64,000 bases of DNA from Kitasatospora sp. MMS16-BH015 (GTDB lineage Bacteria; Actinomycetota; Actinomycetes; Streptomycetales; Streptomycetaceae), in contig NZ_CP025394.1 in the NCBI RefSeq assembly GCF_002943525.1, positions 7,331,001 to 7,395,000 on the forward strand, written 5' to 3'. The notes beneath the pieces were generated by a model that saw only the letters and a list, made by a program, of their open reading frames with translations, made no database searches and was not told the origin of the DNA. The position numbers and the translations under genes were made by a program. Positions 24,782 to 32,274 of this stretch are shown one piece after another (position 1 is the first letter of the stretch; every line of letters starts with the position of its first letter).

Positions 24782-25896
24782 CCGGCGCTCGGCCGCGCGG
24801 CGGACTCGCGTACGAGGTGGTGGTCGTGGGCGGCGGGCCGGCCGGGGCCGCCGCCGCGCTCACCCTGGCCCGGGCCGGGCGGTCCGTGCTGCTGGTGGAG
24901 GCGGCCGGGGGTGGGCCGGTGAAGGTGGGGGAGGCGCTGCCCTCGGTGGCCCGGGTGCTGCTGCACGACCTCGGTGCCGCGCTCGACCCGGCCGCCCACC
25001 TCCCCAACTACGCCAACCTCGCCGCCTGGGGCACCCCGGCCCTCACCCGCACCGACTTCCTCCGCGACCCGCACGGCCCCGGCCACCACCTCGACCGCCC
25101 CGCCTTCGACCGCTCCCTCCGCACCGCCGCCCTCGCGGCCGGCGCCACCCTGCGCACCGCCACCGCCCGCCCGCTCCACCGCTCCCCGGACGGCTGGTGG
25201 ACGGTCTCGCTCACCTCGCACGGTGCGCCCCAGCCGGTCCGCTGCCGCTGGTTGATCGACGCCAGTGGCCGGCGCCGGGCCGTGGCCGCACGCTGCGGCG
25301 CCGCCCACCACCGCGCCGACCGCCTGCTCGCACTCCACCTCGAACTCCCGCCCGCCACCGGCCCGGCCGAGTCCTGCTCCCTGGTCGAGGCCGCCCCGGA
25401 CGGCTGGTGGTACACCGCCCCGCTGCCCGGCCGCCGCCGGCTGCTCGCCTACTTCACCGACGCCGACCTCGACCCGCCCACCGCCGCCGAGGCCTTCCAC
25501 CGCCTCCTCCGGCAGACCCGCCACCTCGCCGAACGCACCGCGGCCCACCCCCGCCCCGACCACCCGACCCCGCGCCGGGCGCCCGCCCACTCCGCCCACC
25601 TCACCACCCCCGTCGGCGTGGGCTGGCTCGCCGTCGGGGACGCCGCCACGGCCTTCGACCCGGTCTCCTCCCAGGGCATCCTCACCGCCCTGCACACCGG
25701 CCGCGCCGGCGCCGCCGCCCTGCACGCCCACCTGACCGGCGACCCGACCGCCCTCCCGGCCTACGTCAGCGGTGTCGCCACCCTGCTCGCCGCCTACCGC
25801 CGCAACCGCCATGTGGTCTACACCACTGAATCCCGGTGGCCCGAACGGCCGTTCTGGCGCCGTCGGCACCGCACACTGCCTACGCTGGAACCATGA
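24778..25896 (+). CDS. LodB-like flavoprotein for quinone cofactor maturation
   Basis: A 372-residue FAD-dependent oxidoreductase of the tryptophan-halogenase/geranylgeranyl-reductase-like superfamily. The FAD loop is VVGGGPAGAAAALTLARAG (about 17-35), and the second FAD block GWLAVGDAATAFDPVSSQGI (about 281-300) fits LodB-type proteins. LodB family members are needed to make the cysteine tryptophylquinone of the adjacent LodA protein, probably by hydroxylating the Trp. The GTG start overlaps the LodA-like stop (24778-24781), which fits obligate pairing. A halogenase is unlikely: its lysine and W-x-W-x-I-P motifs are absent. Confidence 0.88.
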   Translation: MTGARPRGGLAYEVVVVGGGPAGAAAALTLARAGRSVLLVEAAGGGPVKVGEALPSVARVLLHDLGAALDPAAHLPNYANLAAWGTPALTRTDFLRDPHGPGHHLDRPAFDRSLRTAALAAGATLRTATARPLHRSPDGWWTVSLTSHGAPQPVRCRWLIDASGRRRAVAARCGAAHHRADRLLALHLELPPATGPAESCSLVEAAPDGWWYTAPLPGRRRLLAYFTDADLDPPTAAEAFHRLLRQTRHLAERTAAHPRPDHPTPRRAPAHSAHLTTPVGVGWLAVGDAATAFDPVSSQGILTALHTGRAGAAALHAHLTGDPTALPAYVSGVATLLAAYRRNRHVVYTTESRWPERPFWRRRHRTLPTLEP

Positions 25897-26108
25897 GCGA
25901 CGAACCCGCCCGCGACCTGGCGCCCGTCTGTGAGCTTGCGCCCACCGCTGACCCCGAGGCCGCCCTGATCCCCGCCACCGACCCCGGCCCCCGGGCCGAC
26001 TGCGTGCAGTGCGGCGAGCCCACCGAGTACCCGGCCGACCAGCCGGGCGTCACCCTCTGCCCGGTCTGCGCCTGGCAGGAGGCCCAGCGGATCGCCTGCT
26101 CCGGCTGA
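25893..26108 (+). CDS. Small protein with paired C-x2-C motifs, third gene of the lodAB-like operon
   Basis: A 71-residue protein. After an acidic, Pro/Ala-rich 33 residues come CVQC and, 18 residues later, CPVC, a pattern that fits a zinc ribbon, plus one further Cys near the end. The ATG overlaps the LodB-like stop as ATGA (25893-25896), so it is coupled to the oxidase operon. TACGCT six bases before the ATG could also give a leaderless internal transcript. Possible roles are regulator, assembly factor or metal chaperone for the oxidase, or chance linkage. No family recognised. Confidence 0.7.
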   Translation: MSDEPARDLAPVCELAPTADPEAALIPATDPGPRADCVQCGEPTEYPADQPGVTLCPVCAWQEAQRIACSG

Positions 26109-26120
26109 CCCGCCGCCGGC

Positions 26121-26204
26121 TCATTCGCCGCCGGCCTGCAGCAGCGCGTCGGTGTGCTCCAGCGCCCACTGCCCGAGTGCGGCCAACGGCCCGGGCACCG
26201 GATG
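26121..26204 (-). pseudogene. C-terminal remnant of a deleted gene
   Basis: The minus strand reads HPVPGPLAALGQWALEHTDALLQAGGE before a stop at 26121, a plausible helical C-terminus. Upstream (beyond about 26205) the frame is only the antisense of another gene remnant. The parent gene cannot be named. Confidence 0.35.
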
Positions 26205-26205
26205 G

Positions 26206-26451
26206 CTGGCCCCGGCGCCGGTCGGGCAGCCGGTGCGGACGGTGGCGATCTGCGGGGAGGACGAGGCTGCGCTGGGCGTGGTGTCCGAGCTGGTCCGCGA
26301 ACTCGGCGGCACCCCAGCCGTGTTGGGCGGCCTCGCGCTCGCCCGGCAGGTGGAGGGGGTGGCGGGGTTCGTGATGCGGCTGGTGGCCACCGGCCACAAC
26401 CCCGTGACGGCGATACCGGCCGTCCCCGCTGCCGCCACCGACCGTTCGTAG
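26206..26451 (+). pseudogene. C-terminal remnant of an NAD(P)-binding, F420-dependent-reductase-like protein
   Basis: The plus strand encodes VRTVAICGEDEAALGVVSEL followed by GGLALARQVEGVAGFVMRLV, ending 26451. In F420-dependent NADP reductase-like proteins this is the C-terminal part (D-x-x-A-x-x-x-V-x-x-L-x-x-x-L-G-x-x-P-x-x-L-G-x-L). The N-terminal Rossmann domain with its GxGxxG loop is missing. It abuts the opposite-strand remnant at about 26205, so a deletion has joined two broken genes. An open frame from 26152 exists but its first 18 codons are antisense to the other remnant. Confidence 0.65.
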
Positions 26452-26501
26452 CCTGAGCAGCCTTCCGGGGTAAGGATCCCGGGTGTGTCGGTCTGACTAA
26501 T

Positions 26502-26517
26502 CCACCCGTGCGGGTGG
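26502..26517. terminator. Short hairpin upstream of the ADP-ribosyltransferase gene
   Basis: CCACCCG and CGGGTGG pair with a 2-base centre. It probably isolates the ADP-ribosyltransferase gene from upstream transcription. Confidence 0.4.
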
Positions 26518-26557
26518 CGCCCGGCCCTGTGCCTGGCGCGGTCCGCCCGGGCCAACC

Positions 26558-26585
26558 TATAAAGGGCCACGTCCTGTTGATCAAC
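26558..26585 (+). promoter_or_regulatory. TATAAA element and GTTGATCAAC palindrome before the toxin-like gene
   Basis: TATAAA (26558-26563) is rare in this GC-rich sequence and lies 37 bases before the ATG. A perfect 10-base palindrome GTTGATCAAC (26576-26585) follows. Together they look like a -10 element and an operator; no clear -35 is seen. Confidence 0.45.
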
Positions 26586-26600
26586 TGATGGGCTCTCACC

Positions 26601-27320
26601 ATGTTGCAGGCCGCTCTGCGGGTGCTCGCCGCCGTCTCCCTCGCCTCCGCCGTCTCCACCGTCGCCGTGGCTCCGGCCTCGGCCGTCGCCCCGGCCACCG
26701 TGCCGGCCCCGCGCGCGGCGGCGGCCGACGACCTGACCACGCCATGTGGCCCGGTCCTCGACTACCGCGCCTCGGACTGGTGGCAGACCACGACCCAGCC
26801 GGACATCGCCCAGTCGGTGGCGGCCAACGCGACGGCCGAGCACTGGCAGTGGCGCAACGACGTCAACACCCTCTGGCGCGGCGACACCCGCGAGAACGTG
26901 GAGGACATCTTCCGTGCCGGCTTCACGCCCCGCGGCAAGGAGGTCACCCCCCTCGACCAGTACATCGTCAAGGGCGGCGGCCAGAGCAGCGCCCACCTCA
27001 GCACCAGCTGCGCCCAGTGGGTCGCCCAGAAGTTCGCCACCTACGGCACCGCCAAGACCGGCTGGGTCTACGAGATCTACGCCCCGGGCGGCATCGACGT
27101 CAACGCCACCGCCCGCGTGAACAACTACCAGTCCCCGTACCTCTGGAACAAGGAGATCGACTTCCCCGGCGGCATCGACGGCCACTACCTCAAGGGCGCC
27201 TGCAAGTACCACCTGACCGCCACCGACCCCGACACCAAGGTCAGCACCTTCGAAAACCTCGGCTGCAAGTCGAACCCCGACTTCGCCCCCTTCCAGCAGG
27301 CGCCGCCTGCCGCCCACTGA
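26601..27320 (+). CDS. Secreted mono-ADP-ribosyltransferase (pierisin/ScARP/enterotoxin-like)
   Basis: A 239-residue secreted protein. A Sec signal peptide (MLQAALRVLAAVSLASA...) is likely cleaved after APASA at about 28. The NAD-binding core follows: Arg93 in LWRGDTR, then FRAGFTPRG, the STS motif at 134-136 (HLSTSC) and the catalytic Glu185 in WNKEIDFPGGI. This R-STS-E arrangement is that of enterotoxin-like ADP-ribosyltransferases, including Streptomyces ScARP and Scabin. Four cysteines (49, 137, 201, 222) can form two disulphides. The residue two before the Glu is Asn183, where relatives usually have Gln or Glu, so target choice may differ. It is about the size of single-domain members, with no receptor-binding domain. 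No immunity gene is obvious. Confidence 0.82.
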   Translation: MLQAALRVLAAVSLASAVSTVAVAPASAVAPATVPAPRAAAADDLTTPCGPVLDYRASDWWQTTTQPDIAQSVAANATAEHWQWRNDVNTLWRGDTRENVEDIFRAGFTPRGKEVTPLDQYIVKGGGQSSAHLSTSCAQWVAQKFATYGTAKTGWVYEIYAPGGIDVNATARVNNYQSPYLWNKEIDFPGGIDGHYLKGACKYHLTATDPDTKVSTFENLGCKSNPDFAPFQQAPPAAH

Positions 27321-27393
27321 GCCCGCCCCCCTGGCATCGCCGCCCGGAAAAGCGGTGTCGCCGCCCGTCGGGCCGGCCCTACCGTTCTGACCC

Positions 27394-28161
27394 ATGGACG
27401 ACACCACCGCCCCGCCGCGGCTGACCCGGCTCACCTTCCACGGCCCGCTCTCCGAGGAGCGGGCCGCCCGGATGATCCGCCGGCTCGGCGCCCCAGCCAC
27501 CCCGGCCACCGTGCTCGACATCGGCTGCGGCTGGGGCGAGTTCATGCTCCGTCTCCTCGAAGCGACGCCCGGTGCGACCGGTGTCGGCATCGATCTCAAC
27601 GAGGACGACCTCGCCCGCGGGCGCGCCAACGCCAAGGCCCGCGGGCTGGCCGAGCGCGTCCGCTTCGTCCGGGAGTCCGCCGTCGACACCGCCCAGGGCC
27701 CCGCCGACCTCGTTCTCTGCCTCGGCGCCAGTCACGCGCTCAGCGACGCCCAGCCACCCGAGCACACGACCGCCGCCCTGCGCGCTCTTCGCCGCCTGGT
27801 CGCCCCTGGCGGCCGAGTTCTGCTCGGCGAGGCCTTCTGGGAGCGCACGCCCACTCCGGGCGAGCTGTCGGCCATGTGGCCCGACGCCTCCGCCGCCGAG
27901 TTCCACGAGCTCCCCGATCTCGTCGACCTCGCCATCGCCGCAGGCTTCCGCCCGGCCTGGATCGAAAGCGCGAACCTCGACGAATGGGACGACTTCGAGT
28001 CCGCCTACCAGTCCGACGTCGAGGAGTGGCTCGCCGCCTACCCCGGCCACCCCCTGGCGCAGGAGACCCGCCACCGTGTCGACCGCCACCGCGCCAGGTG
28101 GCTCCGGGGCTACCGCGGTGTCATGGGCCTGGCCTACCTGACCCTCGTACCCGTGCGCTGA
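27394..28161 (+). CDS. SAM-dependent methyltransferase (class I)
   Basis: A 255-residue methyltransferase. Motif I VLDIGCGWGEFMLRLLE (about 40-56) binds S-adenosylmethionine, the acidic end of strand 2 is GVGIDLNEDDLARGR (about 65-79), and PADLVLCLGASHAL (about 104-117) is motif IV. It resembles small-molecule methyltransferases of the Methyltransf_25/11 type. The substrate is unknown. There is no ribosome site. TACCGT ends eight bases before the ATG, so the transcript is probably leaderless. It is not clearly linked to the toxin-like gene upstream. Confidence 0.88.
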   Translation: MDDTTAPPRLTRLTFHGPLSEERAARMIRRLGAPATPATVLDIGCGWGEFMLRLLEATPGATGVGIDLNEDDLARGRANAKARGLAERVRFVRESAVDTAQGPADLVLCLGASHALSDAQPPEHTTAALRALRRLVAPGGRVLLGEAFWERTPTPGELSAMWPDASAAEFHELPDLVDLAIAAGFRPAWIESANLDEWDDFESAYQSDVEEWLAAYPGHPLAQETRHRVDRHRARWLRGYRGVMGLAYLTLVPVR

Positions 28162-28192
28162 GCGGCGGGCGGACTCGACTGCCAAGACCGCC

Positions 28193-28894
28193 TCACGGCG
28201 TGCCCGGGGTGCCCGTCGGGGCTTGGGGGGCCGGGCAGGTGGCGGTGCCGGGGTGGACGGTGATGGAGAGGTTGGGGGTGGTGAGGAGGCCGGGGAGCTG
28301 GAGGTCGTCGACGGTGGCGGTGACCTGGTCGAACTTGGCGTAGCCGGCCTGGATGCCGAAGCGGTGTTCGGGGCTGAGGAGGGGGTTGGGGACGGGCTGG
28401 TTGGTGGCGGGGTCGGTGACGGTGGTGATGTCGGGGCCGTTGATGTTGAGGTCGACCAGGCCGTCCATGTCGAGGGTACCGGTGGCGGTGCGGAGGTCGA
28501 GGACGGTGTTCTGGGTGGAGATCTCCCAGCTGCCCGGGTTGGTGTCGCCGAGGGTGATCATCAGGGTGTAGGTGGCGCCGAGGATCTGCTGCTGCTGGGC
28601 CAGGCAGAGGCCGTTGAGCAGGCCGTTGGCGAAGCCCATCCGGAGCGGGTGGGTGGCGGCGGTGGTGCCGGTGGCGGTCTCGACGGTCTGGTCGACCAGG
28701 GCGGCGGCGTAGTGGGTGCCGTAGAGGCTGCTGGTGGTGAGCTGGATGGTGCCGCTCTGGATCAGCAGCCCGCTGGCCAGCACGCCGTGGGCGAGGGCGC
28801 CGCCGAGCCCGCCGGCCACGGTGAGGGCGGGGAGCAGGACGAGCAGGGCGCGCCGCCAGTGCGTCCGGCCCTCCGGAGCTTCCACGGCGGTCAC
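28193..28894 (-). CDS. DUF6230-like exported protein (third paralogue)
   Basis: A 233-residue protein with a basic N-terminus, one transmembrane or signal-anchor helix (ALLVLLPALTVAGGLGGALA, about 15-34) and an extracytoplasmic domain. The sequence HGVLASGLLIQSGTIQLTTS after the helix and the end LSITVHPGTATC match two other proteins in this operon (29951-30763 and 31342-32094). The shared pattern is short helix, L-A-A/S-x-F/L, a GxC/LC motif near the middle and a C-terminal Cys. The GTG at 28894 overlaps the previous stop by GTGA. The role of DUF6230 is unknown. It is the last gene of the six-gene operon. Confidence 0.7.
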   Translation of the reverse strand: MTAVEAPEGRTHWRRALLVLLPALTVAGGLGGALAHGVLASGLLIQSGTIQLTTSSLYGTHYAAALVDQTVETATGTTAATHPLRMGFANGLLNGLCLAQQQQILGATYTLMITLGDTNPGSWEISTQNTVLDLRTATGTLDMDGLVDLNINGPDITTVTDPATNQPVPNPLLSPEHRFGIQAGYAKFDQVTATVDDLQLPGLLTTPNLSITVHPGTATCPAPQAPTGTPGTP

Positions 28895-29550
28895 GGGGTG
28901 GTCACCGTGATGGTGCCGGGCAGGTGGACCGGATTGTTGGTGGAGCTGAGGGCGGCGTGGTTGTCGGTGGTCTGGATGCCGTAGACCCGGGCGTCGAAGC
29001 CGCTCGCGCCGGCGTTGAGCTTGATGAACGAGCCGAAGAAGTTGAGCAGGCCCTGCACCCCGCAGATCGGGATGATCACGGTGACGCAGATGTTGTCGAT
29101 CGTGCCCCACATCACCGTGGTCTCCGGCTGCCCGGCCGTGTCCAGGCCGCCGAGCGAGCCGGAGCCCGGGATGTCGATGGTCAGCGCGGTGCCGTCCGGG
29201 GCGGTGTGGGTGACGTGCATGTGGCTGTTCACCTGGAGCTGGGTGAAGGTGTACTGGGTGGTGGTGACGGTGGTGCCGTCGGAGAGCCGGATGGTCACGT
29301 TGTTGTTCACCGTCAGCCCGACGGCCGTCAGGTCGTCGATGGTGACGTGCATCGGGTTCGGCGTCGGCAGGAAGGGCATGCCGAGCGGGCTCGGTTCACC
29401 CGGCAGCACCCGGGGGGTGACGCGGCGCGGGGCGGCGGCGTGGGCCGGGCTCTCCTCCGGCAGCACGGCTGCCGCGAGGAGGATGCCGAACACGCCGGTG
29501 ACGGCGGCCAGTTGACGCCAGCGGAGGGAGCGGCGGACGGGAAGGGTCAC
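28891..29550 (-). CDS. Exported hypothetical protein of the DUF6230/DUF6114 operon
   Basis: A 219-residue protein with a Sec signal peptide (RSLRWRQLAAVTGVFGILLAAAVLP). The mature part is strand-rich and Thr/Asn-rich, with MHVTIDDLTAVGLTVNNNV near 65-85, an imperfect beta repeat pattern, and two Cys (ICVTVIIPIC). The fold is probably a secreted beta domain. The GTG at 29550 overlaps the DUF6114 stop, and its own stop overlaps the next start, so it is made with its neighbours. No family with a known function is recognised. Confidence 0.75.
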   Translation of the reverse strand: MTLPVRRSLRWRQLAAVTGVFGILLAAAVLPEESPAHAAAPRRVTPRVLPGEPSPLGMPFLPTPNPMHVTIDDLTAVGLTVNNNVTIRLSDGTTVTTTQYTFTQLQVNSHMHVTHTAPDGTALTIDIPGSGSLGGLDTAGQPETTVMWGTIDNICVTVIIPICGVQGLLNFFGSFIKLNAGASGFDARVYGIQTTDNHAALSSTNNPVHLPGTITVTTP

Positions 29551-29957
29551 TGCCCGCTCCCCGCATCGGCCACCGCCCGGCGACGGCGTCGCGGGCCCCA
29601 GCCGACCATCATCGCGCCGCCCAGGACGCCGAACAGCATCCCGGCCAGGAAGCCGCCGAGGTTGGAGAGCACGAGGGAGACCACGGCCAGCACGGTGCCG
29701 ATCAGGCCGAAGGTGTACCGCTGGCGGGGTAGCGCCAGCGGGATGAGCCCGCAGAGCATCATGCCGCCGCCGACCAGGTAGCCGGAGAGCGCGTTGAAGC
29801 CCGTCACCGTCACCAGGTGGATCGCGCCGAGCGAGAACTTGAGCACCGTCCAGCCACCCACCACCAGCCAGACCGAGCCCCAGAACGGCCGGGTGCGGCG
29901 GAAGGCGCGGAACCAACTCCAGCCGCTGCGAGCCAGGTTGAGGCCGGCGGTCAGCAT
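29547..29957 (-). CDS. DUF6114 membrane protein (second copy)
   Basis: A 136-residue membrane protein with four hydrophobic segments. It begins MLTAGLNLARSGWSWFRAF, then RRTRPFWGSVWLVVGGW, and ends with a highly basic tail. The RRTRPFW entry and the helix pattern LSNLGGFLAGMLFGVLGGAMMVGW match the other DUF6114 gene in the operon (30797-31249), so they are paralogues. The ATG at 29957 lies inside the end of the preceding gene, overlapping it by seven bases. DUF6114 proteins usually sit next to DUF6230 genes; a membrane anchor or channel for those proteins is an inference. Confidence 0.82.
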   Translation of the reverse strand: MLTAGLNLARSGWSWFRAFRRTRPFWGSVWLVVGGWTVLKFSLGAIHLVTVTGFNALSGYLVGGGMMLCGLIPLALPRQRYTFGLIGTVLAVVSLVLSNLGGFLAGMLFGVLGGAMMVGWGPRRRRRAVADAGSGQ

Positions 29958-30763
29958 GTGGTGGCCGATCCGGGGACGACCCTGATCGAGAGCGACTGGA
30001 GGGTCAGCGAGCCGGCGATCTCGGCGGTGTTGGCGGTCGCGTTGAGCCCGGCCAGGTTGACGGTGCTGCCGCCCGGGCCGGAGCCGGCCGAGCCGAGGCC
30101 GAAGCCGCCCGCCTGCGCGCCGGTGAGCGGGGAGTCCGCCACCATCACCTGGTCGGCGGCCATGCCGAGCACCGCGTTCTGCAGGGTGGTGCTGCCGCTG
30201 GCGGTCAGCGAGGGGGCCTCGATGTAGAGGTTGGAGGCATTGAGGTCGGTGGTGAAGGTGGCCGGCGGGGTGGCGGTGACCTGCTGACCGGCCGTCAGCA
30301 GCAGCGAGTAGCCGACCCCCGCGATCGACTGGTGGACGATGCCGCAGAGCCCGGCCAGATTGGCGCTGGCGAAGCCGACCCGGGCCATCGCCGTGGAGTT
30401 GGAGGTGGTGCCGGTGCTGGACTCGATGGTCGGCGTGTTGAGCACGGCCCCGAAGCCGGTGCCGGACACCCCGTTCGACATCAGGGTGAAGGGGGTGTTG
30501 GTCACGTTGAAGCTCGCCGCGAGCACGCCGGTGGCCATGCTGCTGCCGAGTGCCCCGATGCCGAGCGCGGCGGGCAGCAGCACGGCGGCGGAGCGGCCCC
30601 AGCGGGTGCCGCGCCGGGTGCCGTCGGCGGCCTCCTCCAGCATCCGCCGGTTCCAGCCGGCGGCGGCCGAGCCGGCGGCGGTGGCCACCTCCGTTGCGGC
30701 TGTCCTCGCGGCGGCGGTCAGGCGACGGGCCCGCCACGGGCGGGTTGACTGACGGATCTTCAT
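29951..30763 (-). CDS. DUF6230 exported protein (second paralogue)
   Basis: A 270-residue protein. A basic N-terminal region of about 57 residues precedes one helix (SAAVLLPAALGIGALGSSMA). After this comes ATGVLAASFNVTNTPFTLMS, the conserved entry to the DUF6230 extracytoplasmic domain. A central LAGLCGIVHQS carries the family Cys, and the end SLSIRVVPGSATTC closes with a C-terminal Cys. These two Cys may pair outside the cell. The start ATG at 30763 is 33 bases after the preceding gene. The cytoplasmic extension is longer than in its paralogues. Function unknown; DUF6230 proteins occur widely in Streptomyces. Confidence 0.85.
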   Translation of the reverse strand: MKIRQSTRPWRARRLTAAARTAATEVATAAGSAAAGWNRRMLEEAADGTRRGTRWGRSAAVLLPAALGIGALGSSMATGVLAASFNVTNTPFTLMSNGVSGTGFGAVLNTPTIESSTGTTSNSTAMARVGFASANLAGLCGIVHQSIAGVGYSLLLTAGQQVTATPPATFTTDLNASNLYIEAPSLTASGSTTLQNAVLGMAADQVMVADSPLTGAQAGGFGLGSAGSGPGGSTVNLAGLNATANTAEIAGSLTLQSLSIRVVPGSATTC

Positions 30764-30796
30764 GGGTGCCGTCCTGGTGGGTGTGGGGCGTCGGGG

Positions 30797-31249
30797 CTAC
30801 TCGGCGAGGGGCGCGGCCGCAGGCGTGGCGGCGGCGTTGGTGGGGCGGCGCCGCCGGCGCCAGGAGGCGCGGGCGGGCTTGGCCGGCATCCAGCCGACGG
30901 CCATCACCCCGCCGAGCACGGAGCAGAGCATGCCGACGAAGAACCCGCCGAGGTTGGTCAGCGGGAAGGAGGCGACGCCGACGATCACCGTGATGATCCC
31001 GGCGGTGTAGCGCTGACTGGGGATCAGCAGCATCAGCAGGGCCAGCGCCATCAGGATCGCGCCGCCCGCCATGCCGGCGATGCCGCCGAGGCCGACGTGC
31101 AGCAGGGCGGTGACCGGGGCCAGCGGCAGGTAGAAGATCACGAACCCGCCGAGCGCCGTCCAGACGGCGGCCCAGAACGGGCGGGTGCGGCGCCAGCGGC
31201 GGTACGCGAGCCGGGCCCGCCGGAGGGCGCCGGGTTGAGCCTCGGACAT
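30797..31249 (-). CDS. DUF6114 membrane protein (first copy)
   Basis: A 150-residue protein. RRWRRTRPFWAAVWTALGG marks the start of the first of four transmembrane helices, and LTNLGGFFVGMLCSVLGGVM the last, before a basic, Ala/Pro-rich tail. The ATG at 31249 has AGAGG nine bases upstream. It lies 92 bases after the first DUF6230 gene. It is likely the membrane partner of a DUF6230 protein, an assignment based on their recurrent pairing here rather than on known biochemistry. Confidence 0.85.
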   Translation of the reverse strand: MSEAQPGALRRARLAYRRWRRTRPFWAAVWTALGGFVIFYLPLAPVTALLHVGLGGIAGMAGGAILMALALLMLLIPSQRYTAGIITVIVGVASFPLTNLGGFFVGMLCSVLGGVMAVGWMPAKPARASWRRRRRPTNAAATPAAAPLAE

Positions 31250-31341
31250 CTCTGACCTCTCATCAGGGTGGGATGACTGCACGGGGGCGGGTGGGTGGAG
31301 CCCCGGTGGTGCGGACTCCACCCGGGTGGTCCGCCGAACGG

Positions 31342-32094
31342 TCAGCAGTCGCCGCCGTTCGCGCCCTTTCCGGCGGTGTCGCCGTTGACCAGGGCGATGT
31401 TGAGGTTGGGCAGGGTGATGGCCCCGCCGAGGGTGGCGCCGTTGGCGTGGGCCTTGAGGCCGCTGATGTCGGTCTCGCCGCCGGTGGCGTCGAGGCCGAA
31501 CTGGCCGGTGGAGCCGTCGGTGATGCCGCTGTTCTTGATGTTGGCGCTGTCGGCGCCCGCGCCGATCTGGTTGGGGGTGGTGGCGGTGGCGTTCAGCGTC
31601 GCGCTGGCGCCGGTGATCGCGCCGCCGTCCAGGATCAGGTTGCTGGCCTGGAGGCCCTGGCCCGCGTCGAGTTGGGCCGTGGTGAGCGGGGTGGCGGCGG
31701 CCGGGGAGGTGATGTTGAGCGACCAGGTGCCGACCGTGCCGACCACCGGCAGGTTGACCGACTGGGTGGCGTGGATGCAGATGCCGTCCAGACCTGCCTT
31801 GGCCAGGCCGACCTCGGTGACGGCGGTCGGGTTGGCGCCCGCGTTCACCGTGGTCATCACCGCGCCGAGGCCCTTGGGCGCCGCCATGGTGTTGGAGCTG
31901 AGGGTGAACGGGACGGCGGTGAGCGAGAGGTTCGCCGCGAGCGCCCCCTCGGTCATCGCCACGGCCATCGCGCTGATCGCGATGACGGCGGGGACGGCCA
32001 CCAGCGCGCTGCGGCGCCAGCGGGTCACCCCGCGCGGATCGGTGCTCGGTGCGGTGGCGGTGCCTTCCTCGGATCTTTCCTGGCTCTCGGACAT
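31342..32094 (-). CDS. DUF6230 exported protein (first paralogue)
   Basis: A 250-residue protein that opens the operon. A charged 26-residue N-terminus precedes one membrane helix (SALVAVPAVIAISAMAVAMT), then EGALAANLSLTAVPFTLSSN as in the DUF6230 family. The single central Cys is in GLDGICIHATQS and the last residue is Cys. The mature domain is rich in Ala, Thr, Gly and Asn and likely all-beta. Transcription starts from a TTGACG/TACGGT promoter about 110 bases upstream, opposite a TetR regulator gene, so that regulator probably controls the operon. Confidence 0.86.
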   Translation of the reverse strand: MSESQERSEEGTATAPSTDPRGVTRWRRSALVAVPAVIAISAMAVAMTEGALAANLSLTAVPFTLSSNTMAAPKGLGAVMTTVNAGANPTAVTEVGLAKAGLDGICIHATQSVNLPVVGTVGTWSLNITSPAAATPLTTAQLDAGQGLQASNLILDGGAITGASATLNATATTPNQIGAGADSANIKNSGITDGSTGQFGLDATGGETDISGLKAHANGATLGGAITLPNLNIALVNGDTAGKGANGGDC

Positions 32095-32210
32095 GAGTCA
32101 CTCCGACTCTCTTCCCGCTCGCGCGGGGCTGGATGAGGGTACTGCCGATCACGGGAGGAATCGCCAGGAATCCACCCGAAGCGGTTTACAGGTTTCGGCA
32201 GTGTGTCCAG

Positions 32211-32239
32211 ACCGTAAGCACTATCAGACATGGCGTCAA
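32211..32239 (-). promoter_or_regulatory. Promoter of the DUF6230/DUF6114 operon
   Basis: On the minus strand TTGACG (32239-32234) and TACGGT (32216-32211) are 17 bases apart, a good match to TTGACN-N17-TANNNT. A transcript would begin near 32204, leaving a leader of about 110 bases before the ATG at 32094. The TetR gene starts 36 bases away on the other strand. Confidence 0.65.
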
Positions 32240-32274
32240 TAAGATGAACGGGATTGGCTGACTAGACTCCGCCA

